From Verrucomicrobia bacterium UBA3841 (GTDB lineage Bacteria; Verrucomicrobiota; Kiritimatiellia; RFP12; UBA1067): a stretch of DNA of 6,560 nucleotides. The position numbers were made by a program, and so were the translations under genes. Position 1 is the stretch's first letter. Each line of letters opens with the position of its first letter. Under the pieces are notes generated by a model. That model was not told where the DNA came from and made no database searches. It saw only the letters and a list, made by a program, of their open reading frames with translations. The DNA lies in the NCBI GenBank assembly GCA_002392765.1, contig DGHT01000015.1, positions 9,900 to 16,459 on the forward strand, read 5' to 3'. Of this stretch, positions 1 through 5,428 are shown piece after piece.

Positions 1-51
1 GGCGGGACGCCCATTCCCCCAGTGAGCATCGCCTCGCGGCTCGCATCCGGC

Positions 52-72
52 CCGGGGGATATGTTCCCCCGG
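52..72. repeat. Perfect 8-bp inverted repeat (hairpin 1)
   Basis: CCGGGGGA at 52-59 is exactly complementary to TCCCCCGG at 65-72, with a 5-nt loop TATGT. It is very GC-rich and would fold strongly as RNA or single-stranded DNA. No run of T follows. Confidence 0.75.
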
Positions 73-94
73 TAGGCTCGACTTCGGCCTTCGG

Positions 95-119
95 CCCGGG
101 GGATACACATTCCCTTGGG
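95..119. repeat. 9-bp inverted repeat with two G-T wobbles (hairpin 2)
   Basis: CCCGGGGGA at 95-103 pairs with TCCCTTGGG at 111-119 across a 7-nt loop TACACAT. Relative to hairpin 1, two C positions of the right arm have become T (115-116), but they still pair with G as wobble pairs. Sequence has changed while pairing is kept, which hints at a fold that matters on the RNA strand reading left to right. Confidence 0.65.
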
Positions 120-162
120 TGACGGAGCTGGAAGCCCAATCGCCCTGGCCACTGCGAATAAA

Positions 163-191
163 TTGTATTTTGATCGTTTATTTGATATAAT
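163..191 (+). promoter_or_regulatory. Sigma70-type promoter of the guaA operon
   Basis: A perfect TATAAT -10 box lies at 186-191. Exactly 17 bp upstream is TTGTAT (163-168), which keeps the TTG core of the -35 consensus. The predicted start point is around 197-200, giving a 5' leader of only about 30 nt before the guaA ATG at 230. That is too short for a riboswitch. The surrounding 155-230 stretch is AT-rich in an otherwise GC-rich window. No other promoter of similar quality was seen downstream, so this probably drives the whole gene run. Confidence 0.75.
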
Positions 192-201
192 ACACGATCA
201 A
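170..201. promoter_or_regulatory. Dyad over the -10 box, candidate operator
   Basis: TTGATCGT (170-177) is the exact reverse complement of ACGATCAA (194-201). After one mismatched pair the symmetry resumes with TATT (179-182) against AATA (189-192), giving 12 matched pairs out of 13. The centre at 185/186 falls at the edge of the TATAAT box. The left arm lies upstream of the predicted start point, so it would not form an RNA hairpin. A DNA-level role, with a dimeric repressor covering the -10 region, is the natural reading. The regulator is unknown, and the sequence does not resemble the E. coli PurR operator. Confidence 0.55.
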
Positions 202-229
202 TAATTATCCAACAAGAAGGAAATATATC

Positions 230-1225
230 ATGAAACAGGCAGAGATGGAGAGAGCGGCCAGGCTCGGAAAGAAGTGGACGCCCAAGGGCTACATCAAGTC
301 CGAAATAGAAGCCATAAGGGCGCAGGTAGGCGACAAGAAGGTTCTTCTTGCCATGTCCGGCGGTGTCGATTCGTCCGTTTGCGCAGTCCTTCTCCACAAG
401 GCAATAGGCAAGCAGCTGACGTGCGTTTTCGTAGACCACGGCTGCATGCGCAAGAACGAAGCCAAAGAAGTCAAAAAGGTTTTCAAGGGCAAGTTCGGCA
501 TCAACCTCATCCAGATCGACGCCGAAAAGCGTTTCCTTGAGAAGGCCAAAGGCATCGTGGATCCCGAAGCCAAGCGCAAGGCGATCGGCGGCGAATTCAT
601 CCGCGTGTTCGAGGAAGAGGCGGCCAAGCTCGGCAAGATCGAATTCCTCGCGCAGGGGACGATCTACCCCGACATCGTCGAATCCGGCGTCGGCGGGCAC
701 AAAGCCGTCAAGGCGCACCACAATGTCGGCGGACTTCCCAAAGACATCGGTTTCGAAGGGCTCGTCGAGCCGGTCAAATATCTCTACAAGGACGAAGTCC
801 GCAAAGTCGGGCGCGCGCTCGGCATTCCGGACGCGATGGTCGACCGCCAGCCGTTCCCGGGTCCCGGTCTCGCCGTCAGGTGCCTCGGCGAACTCACCAA
901 GGAGAAGCTCGACATTCTGCGCGAGGCGGATTTCATTTTCCGCGACGAGATGGCGAAGGCGAAACTAGACAAGAAAGCCCAGCAGTTCTTCGCGATCATG
1001 ACAGACGCGAAGTCGACGGGCGTGAAGAACGGAGCAAGGACCTTCGGATACGTCATCGCCCTGAGGGCCGTGGCGACTTCGCAGTTCGTCAAGGCCGGAA
1101 TCGTCGAACTTCCGTTCAAGTTCGTGACGTCCGTCGCCGAAAAGATCGCGACGAAGGTCAAAGGAGTAAACAGGGTCGTCTGGGACGTGACTCCGAAACC
1201 GCCCGCCACTATCGAATGGGAATGA
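230..1225 (+). CDS. guaA: GMP synthase, ATP-pyrophosphatase subunit (no glutaminase domain)
   Basis: This cytoplasmic enzyme adenylates XMP and replaces the adenylate with ammonia to give GMP, the last step of guanine nucleotide synthesis. The 331-residue protein has the N-type ATP-PPase loop SGGVDSS at 43-49, AQGTIYPD at 141-148, KAHHNVGGLP at 161-170, RQPFPGPGLAVR at 206-217 and the family-typical C-terminus KPPATIEWE. The start is set by AAGGA at 217-221, 8 nt before the ATG. Most bacterial GuaA proteins are about 510-525 residues, with a class I glutamine amidotransferase domain of about 200 residues in front. Here that domain is absent, and the non-coding upstream sequence holds no remnant of it. 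This is the layout of the archaeal-style two-subunit enzyme. A partner glutaminase elsewhere in the genome, or direct use of free ammonia, is inferred. It is the first gene of the operon, 35 nt before aspS. Confidence 0.95.
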   Translation: MKQAEMERAARLGKKWTPKGYIKSEIEAIRAQVGDKKVLLAMSGGVDSSVCAVLLHKAIGKQLTCVFVDHGCMRKNEAKEVKKVFKGKFGINLIQIDAEKRFLEKAKGIVDPEAKRKAIGGEFIRVFEEEAAKLGKIEFLAQGTIYPDIVESGVGGHKAVKAHHNVGGLPKDIGFEGLVEPVKYLYKDEVRKVGRALGIPDAMVDRQPFPGPGLAVRCLGELTKEKLDILREADFIFRDEMAKAKLDKKAQQFFAIMTDAKSTGVKNGARTFGYVIALRAVATSQFVKAGIVELPFKFVTSVAEKIATKVKGVNRVVWDVTPKPPATIEWE

Positions 1226-1260
1226 CGCCTGTCTAAAAGACAATCGAGAGGGAAATCAAG

Positions 1261-3069
1261 ATGCATCCATATCGTACTCATACCTGCAACGAACTGCGCG
1301 CGTCCGACGCCGGCAAGACCGTGCGTCTGTCCGGCTGGATGTTCCGCCTGAGAGACCACGGCGGGATCCTGTTCGTCGATCTGCGCGACCATTATGGTCT
1401 CACGCAGATAGTAGTCCATCCGTCCAGAAGCTTTTTCGGTCTGGTGGAGAAGGCCCACCTCGAATCCGTAATCACCGTGACGGGCGAGGTGAAACTCAGG
1501 ACGCCCGACACGATCAATCCCGATCTGCCGACCGGCGAAGTCGAGATCGAGGCGAACGAACTCGTCATGGAATCCGCCAGCGAAGTTCCGCCGATCTACG
1601 TTCCGGACGAGAAGGCCGACGAATCGGAGGAAATGCGCCTCCAGTACAGGTTCCTCGATTTGAGACGCGAAAAGCTCCATCGCAACATCGTGCTCAGATC
1701 GCAGGTCATACGCCATCTGCGCGAAAAGATGTGGGAGAAGGGCTTCAACGAGTTCCAGACTCCGATCCTGACGGCGTCCTCGCCAGAGGGAGCGAGAGAC
1801 TATCTCGTCCCCAGCCGCATCCACCGCGGAATGTTCTACGCTCTTCCGCAGGCTCCGCAGATGTTCAAGCAGCTTTTGATGGTTTCCGGATTCGACCGCT
1901 ACTTCCAGATCGCGCCGTGCTTCCGCGACGAGGCCGCGCGCGCAGACCGCAGTCCGGGCGAGTTCTACCAGCTCGACATCGAAATGAGCTACGCCACGCA
2001 GGACGAGATCTTCGCCGTCGTCGAAGACGTCGTCGGCGGGACGTTCGAGAAGTTCTCGTCGTGGAAGGCCACCCCCGCGCCGTGGCCCAGAATCAAATAC
2101 CGCGACGCGATGATGGTCTACGGAACCGACAAGCCCGATCTGCGCAATCCGCTCAAGTGGATCGACATGTCCGGCTTCTTCGCGAAGGCGGACTTCAAGG
2201 CGTTCGCGGCGTGCGTCGCGGGGGGCGGTCTCGTCAAGGGCCTGCTCGTCAAGGGCATCGTCGGAGTCGAGACGCGGACCTGGTTCGACAAGCGCGAGGC
2301 ATTCGTCAAGGAGAACGGAGGCAAGGGGCTCGGCTACATCAGCTGGACGAAGGAAAACGAATTGAAGGGGCCCATCGCGAAATTCCTTTCCGCGGAACAG
2401 CTCGAAGAGATGAAGAAACTCGCCGGCATGGAACCGGGCGACGCGCTCTTCTTCATGGCCGCGCCGGTTGACGAGTGCCACCGTCTTTCCGGACTTGTCA
2501 GAACCGACATCGCCGACCATCTGACGAACGACATCCGCGAACACGGGGTGTACCGCTTCTGCTGGATCGTCGACTTCCCGTTCTTCGAGAAGGATCCCGA
2601 AACGGGCAAGACAATCTTTTCGCACAACCCGTTCTCCATGCCGCAGGGCGGACTCGAGGCTCTCGAAACGAAAGATCCGCTGACGATCGAAGCGTACCAG
2701 TACGACGTCGTCTGCAACGGCATCGAACTTTCCTCCGGCGCCATCCGCAACCACCAGGTGGAAGTGATGTACAAGGCGTTCGAAATCGCCGGGTACAGCA
2801 AGGACGACGTGGTCAAGAAGTTCGGCGCCCTCCACAGGGCCTTCCAGTTCGGCGCACCTCCGCACGGCGGCATCGCGCCCGGCGTCGACCGCATGGTCAT
2901 GCTGCTCACCGATACGCCCAACATCCGCGAGGTCATCGCCTTCCCGATGAACCAGAAGGCGCAGGATCTCCTGATGGGCGCTCCGAACTACGTGACGGAG
3001 CAGCAGCTGCGCGAGCTGCACATCAAGGTCAGGGGGACGAACGAGAACCCCGGCGAAAAGACAGCGTAA
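1261..3069 (+). CDS. aspS: Aspartyl-tRNA synthetase, bacterial type
   Basis: This class II synthetase charges tRNA-Asp with aspartate in the cytoplasm. The 602 residues match the usual bacterial length (about 590-600). An N-terminal anticodon-binding OB fold spans roughly 1-105. The catalytic core follows, with motif 1 around 161-170 (ending TPIL), QAPQMFKQLLM at 197-207, motif 2 at 221-241 (FRDE..R..R) and motif 3 at 537-549 (GVDRM). The bacterial GAD insertion lies at about 300-420. The AGGGA at 1249-1253, 7 nt upstream, supports the ATG. Two details stand out. His33 in RDHGG is the residue type reported for non-discriminating AspRS, where E. coli has Leu. Motif 2 reads ADRSPGEFYQLDIE, a form I associate with alphaproteobacterial enzymes, in contrast to the shorter E. 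coli ADRQPEF. A non-discriminating enzyme would also charge tRNA-Asn and require the GatCAB amidotransferase; this is inference. Confidence 0.97.
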   Translation: MHPYRTHTCNELRASDAGKTVRLSGWMFRLRDHGGILFVDLRDHYGLTQIVVHPSRSFFGLVEKAHLESVITVTGEVKLRTPDTINPDLPTGEVEIEANELVMESASEVPPIYVPDEKADESEEMRLQYRFLDLRREKLHRNIVLRSQVIRHLREKMWEKGFNEFQTPILTASSPEGARDYLVPSRIHRGMFYALPQAPQMFKQLLMVSGFDRYFQIAPCFRDEAARADRSPGEFYQLDIEMSYATQDEIFAVVEDVVGGTFEKFSSWKATPAPWPRIKYRDAMMVYGTDKPDLRNPLKWIDMSGFFAKADFKAFAACVAGGGLVKGLLVKGIVGVETRTWFDKREAFVKENGGKGLGYISWTKENELKGPIAKFLSAEQLEEMKKLAGMEPGDALFFMAAPVDECHRLSGLVRTDIADHLTNDIREHGVYRFCWIVDFPFFEKDPETGKTIFSHNPFSMPQGGLEALETKDPLTIEAYQYDVVCNGIELSSGAIRNHQVEVMYKAFEIAGYSKDDVVKKFGALHRAFQFGAPPHGGIAPGVDRMVMLLTDTPNIREVIAFPMNQKAQDLLMGAPNYVTEQQLRELHIKVRGTNENPGEKTA

Positions 3070-3084
3070 GCAGGAGCGCCCGCG

Positions 3085-3573
3085 ATGGACGACAGAATGA
3101 AACTCACCCTCAAGGCATGGCCGATCATCGCTCTCGCGACGATCGCGCTGTGCTGCGTGACGACGAATCTCGCGGACGCTGCAGGGTGGAAGCTCCATTC
3201 CCAGACGTCCGTCGTAAACATACTCGACATTGCCGGATGGAACCTCAGGTTCCTCATTGTCCTCGGCCAGGTCCTGATACTGGCGCCCGTCCTCGAGGAG
3301 TTCCTTTTCAGGTTCCTTCTGTGGGAACTCCCGTCGCCCGGGCGCCGCACTGTGATGGCCGTCGAGTCGTCGCTCCTTTTCAGCGCCGCGCACTACCTGA
3401 CGATGCCGTGGCCGGACAATGCGTTCGCCGCGCTTTTCTTTTTCGGCATGGCGCAGTGCTGGCTGTACGGAAAGACGAAATGCATCTGGCACGCGGTGCT
3501 GAACCACGCGCTTTTCAACGCGACGAATCTCGTTCTGCTGCTTGCGCTTCCGAAAGAATTCGTAGTGTCATGA
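3085..3573 (+). CDS. CPBP-family intramembrane glutamic endopeptidase
   Basis: This is a small (162-residue) integral membrane protein of the CPBP (CAAX protease and bacteriocin-processing, formerly Abi) family. The diagnostic motifs are present: EEFLFR at 71-76 (EExxxR), FSAAH at 99-103 (FxxxH), and HAVLNHALFN at 136-145, which supplies HxxxN. Hydrophobic segments lie at about 11-30, 54-70, 91-105, 114-128 and 146-157. Most members have 200-300 residues, so this is close to a minimal catalytic core with few flanking helices. AGGAG at 3072-3076, 8 nt before the ATG, sets the start; Met5 is a less likely alternative. It lies 15 nt after aspS and its TGA overlaps the next gene's ATG by 4 nt, so it is co-expressed with the housekeeping genes. 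The substrate cannot be told. Known relatives process prenylated proteins or bacteriocins, or act in self-immunity. Confidence 0.88.
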   Translation: MDDRMKLTLKAWPIIALATIALCCVTTNLADAAGWKLHSQTSVVNILDIAGWNLRFLIVLGQVLILAPVLEEFLFRFLLWELPSPGRRTVMAVESSLLFSAAHYLTMPWPDNAFAALFFFGMAQCWLYGKTKCIWHAVLNHALFNATNLVLLLALPKEFVVS

Positions 3574-4739
3574 ACGTCTGCATCGAAACATTCGGCTGCC
3601 GGCTGAACAAGGCCGAATCGCTGGACATGGAGGCCGAATTCGCCAAACGCGGATGGCTTCGCGTCAAAAGCCATGCCGACGCCGACATGATTATCGTGCG
3701 CGGATGCAGCGTAACATCGAAGGCGGAGCGCGAAACCGCGGCGCTGGTGGCGCACATCCGCGAAAAATACCCGGTGAAGAGGATCGTCGTCACCGGATGC
3801 GTCCGCGAGCGCCGCAACGAACACTGGATCAAAGACCTTCCGCCGTATTCGCTCGACGTCGTTCCGGCGTCCACGGCGAGGGCCTATCTCAAAGTCCAGG
3901 ACGGCTGTTCGGGGAAATGCACGTTCTGCACCGTGCCGCGTTTCCGCGGCAAAAGCTCGAGCGTGCCGTATGGCGACGTTCTGGCGCGGGCCAAAACATT
4001 CATCTCGAAAGGGTACACGGAAATCGTCGTCACGGGGTGCAACCTTTCGCTGTACGCCTCGGAGGGGAAGCGCCTGCCGGACCTTCTCGCGGCGCTTGCG
4101 GACATAGCGCCGGACGGCGCGCGCATCCGCCTCGGATCGCTCGAGCCGTCCGATTGCGCGTCGGAGACGCTCGACGCCATGGCGTCGAGGCCCAACATCT
4201 GCAGATTCATCCACATTCCCGTACAGACGGGTTCGGAGCAGATACTCGCCGCGATGTGCAGACCCTACACGGTAAAGTCCGTAGACGAACTTCTGCACAA
4301 GGCGAACCGTCTCATGCCGATGGCGGGAATCGGGTGCGACATGATCAGCGGCTTTCCGGGCGAGACGGAACTCCACCATGAAGCGTCGATCGCATTCCTC
4401 AAGCGAAACAGTTTTTCGAACATACACGCATTCCCGTACTCCATGCGCCCCGGCACGCAGGCGGCGTCGATGCACGGGATGGTCGACAGAGAGACCCGCA
4501 AGAGAAGGGCGCACGAACTTTCCGATATAGTCATCGAAATGAGAACCGCCTTCGCCATGAAGTTCAAAGGCCGCGAGGCGGAAGTCGTCATCGAGAACCC
4601 GGAGCATGCGTCGGGCTGGACGGGGGAATATTTCAGGCTGTGCGTCGAAGGGCGCGAAAATTCGTACAAGCGCCGCGAGAAGGTCCGAGTGACCGTCACC
4701 GAAGCCGACGGCGAGCGTCTCGTCGGGAGGGCGAAGTAA
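3570..4739 (+). CDS. mtaB: tRNA methylthiotransferase, MtaB-like (radical SAM)
   Basis: The 389-residue protein belongs to the MiaB/RimO/MtaB family, which inserts a methylthio group using two [4Fe-4S] clusters and S-adenosylmethionine. The UPF0004 domain supplies Cys10 (TFGCRLN), Cys46 (RGCSVTS) and Cys77 (VTGCVRE). The radical SAM motif CSGKCTFC gives Cys113, Cys117 and Cys120, after YLKVQDG. A TRAM-like RNA-binding tail covers about 330-389. TFGCRLNKAES resembles MtaB (GCKVN..ES) more than MiaB (GCQMN) or RimO (GCPKN). The predicted product is therefore ms2t6A at position 37 of ANN-reading tRNAs. It is shorter than the usual 430-450 residues, mainly because only 35 residues separate Cys77 from Cys113, against about 73 in E. 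coli MiaB. The ATG overlaps the previous stop (ATGA) and has only a weak upstream GAAAG, which suggests translational coupling. The same frame stays open upstream to 2475, but that part overlaps aspS and is not coding. Confidence 0.85.
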   Translation: MNVCIETFGCRLNKAESLDMEAEFAKRGWLRVKSHADADMIIVRGCSVTSKAERETAALVAHIREKYPVKRIVVTGCVRERRNEHWIKDLPPYSLDVVPASTARAYLKVQDGCSGKCTFCTVPRFRGKSSSVPYGDVLARAKTFISKGYTEIVVTGCNLSLYASEGKRLPDLLAALADIAPDGARIRLGSLEPSDCASETLDAMASRPNICRFIHIPVQTGSEQILAAMCRPYTVKSVDELLHKANRLMPMAGIGCDMISGFPGETELHHEASIAFLKRNSFSNIHAFPYSMRPGTQAASMHGMVDRETRKRRAHELSDIVIEMRTAFAMKFKGREAEVVIENPEHASGWTGEYFRLCVEGRENSYKRREKVRVTVTEADGERLVGRAK

Positions 4740-5422
4740 TGGCGGGCGAGACTCTCAAGACCGGCGCGGTATGTCTGGGGATAGCCCCGTGGTCGCGAAC
4801 GAGCCATGTGGTCAAATGGCTCACCCCGTCCGGAAAGGTCGCGACATCCGTAAAGGGGGCGGTGCGTCCGAAAAGCTTTTTCCTGGGACAGTACGATCTC
4901 AACTACACGTGCGAGATAGTCTACTACCGGCGCGCGCAGGGCGATCTGCACGCTTTGCGCGAATGTTTCCCGCTTGAATTGCGCGAGAATCTCCGCAGCG
5001 ACTACAAGGCGCTCCTGATGGCCGAACACTTCAGGGCGGTTGCGTCCGATCTCTGTCCGTCCGGTCCCGACGCGGCGGAATGGTACGAATTGCTGGATAC
5101 ATCACTCGACAGGCTTTCGGACGGGTCGGCGGGAATGAAACAGCTTCTTGAATTTGAAATCTCCGCTCTCGCGCTCGCCGGACTGTCTCCGTCCGTCGAG
5201 GCGCAGTCGGGCTCGTTCGCGCTCAAGGGCGAAAGACGTCTTCCGGTTTCGCCGCGGGTCGCGGAATGCATCGAAAATCCGTCGGCGGAGTCCGATTGCG
5301 AAGTCCTTTCAGATGCTGCAAGGGCGGTCGGGGTTTTCTACGCGTTCCATCTCGACGGAGTCCCGGAGTCGCGCAGGACGGTAACAGCGCTTTTCCAAAA
5401 CAAACAAACAAAACAAAGGTAA
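4739..5422 (+). CDS. recO: DNA repair protein RecO
   Basis: RecO acts with RecR to load RecA on SSB-coated single strands in the RecF pathway and also anneals strands. The 227-residue protein has the expected N-terminal OB fold at about 1-80, with GAVCLGIAPWSRTSHVVKWL and KGAVRPKS leading into YDLNYTCEIVYYRR and LRECFPLE. An all-helical domain follows, including KQLLEFEISALALAGLSP at 134-151. After this helix, many RecO proteins carry two CxxC pairs binding zinc. Here the region 150-178 has only Cys177, so the zinc site is absent. The start is set by GGGAGG at 4725-4730, 8 nt before an ATG that overlaps the mtaB stop as TAATG; the frame is open upstream but overlaps mtaB. The C-terminus QNKQTKQR is encoded by an A-rich CAAA-type tract. 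Confidence 0.85.
   Translation: MAGETLKTGAVCLGIAPWSRTSHVVKWLTPSGKVATSVKGAVRPKSFFLGQYDLNYTCEIVYYRRAQGDLHALRECFPLELRENLRSDYKALLMAEHFRAVASDLCPSGPDAAEWYELLDTSLDRLSDGSAGMKQLLEFEISALALAGLSPSVEAQSGSFALKGERRLPVSPRVAECIENPSAESDCEVLSDAARAVGVFYAFHLDGVPESRRTVTALFQNKQTKQR
5397..5418 (+). repeat. A-rich CAAA tract at the recO-ppiC junction
   Basis: Four CAAA-type units followed by CAAAG form the last codons of recO. The stretch is almost free of G and T and should be unstructured in RNA. It leads straight into the next gene's Shine-Dalgarno site, so it may act as an open ribosome landing zone. It is also a candidate slippage tract. Confidence 0.6.
5415..5419 (+). promoter_or_regulatory. Ribosome binding site of the parvulin gene
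   Basis: AAAGG lies 9 nt before the ATG at 5429 and abuts the recO stop codon (TAA at 5420-5422). The recO stop is in the same frame as the downstream gene, so no longer start is possible and this site fixes the start. Confidence 0.65.
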
Positions 5423-5428
5423 CACAAG

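Larger units (their letters stand above)
13..119. repeat. Array of imperfect GC-rich hairpin repeats upstream of guaA
   Basis: The 14-base word CGGCCCGGGGGATA occurs exactly at 48-61 and 92-105, 44 nt apart. Each copy is followed by a TCCC-type arm (65-72 and 111-119), and a third such arm lies at 15-22 without its left partner, which would lie in more diverged sequence or left of the window. The arms give alternating GGGGGA and TCCCCC blocks separated by variable GC-rich filler, including a TTCGGCC direct repeat at 83-89 and 90-96. No open reading frame of note covers it and it lies upstream of the guaA promoter, so it is not part of that transcript. It could be the 3' end of the upstream gene's transcript, a REP-like intergenic element, or a dispersed lineage-specific repeat. 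No T-tract follows the hairpins, so a simple intrinsic terminator is not supported. Confidence 0.7.

Noticed and set aside
190..229. A purine riboswitch in the guaA leader
   Set aside because: The predicted leader is only about 30 nt and AT-rich, with no room for an aptamer.
1231..1241. A small GTCT-AAA-AGAC hairpin between guaA and aspS
   Set aside because: The stem has only 4 bp and no T-tract follows, so it cannot be called a terminator; the genes remain close enough for one transcript.
784..3507. A 907-codon stop-free frame on the minus strand across guaA, aspS and the CPBP gene
   Set aside because: It is antisense to three genes with clear family motifs, its translation is rich in Arg, His, Asp and Val without recognisable domains, and such long open antisense frames are expected in GC-rich coding DNA.
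2475..3569. An N-terminal extension of the mtaB frame reaching back 365 codons
   Set aside because: It overlaps the 3' half of aspS and the whole CPBP gene in another frame; the Arg-rich translation shows no domain, while the ATG at 3570 begins the family-typical N-terminus.
3393..4607. A 404-codon minus-strand frame opposite the CPBP and mtaB genes
   Set aside because: It is a shadow of the two motif-bearing plus-strand genes and has no ribosome site or domain signal.
4640..4738. An earlier start for recO giving 33 more residues
   Set aside because: The extra part overlaps the mtaB end and is Arg-rich shadow sequence; GGGAGG at 4725-4730 points to the ATG at 4739.
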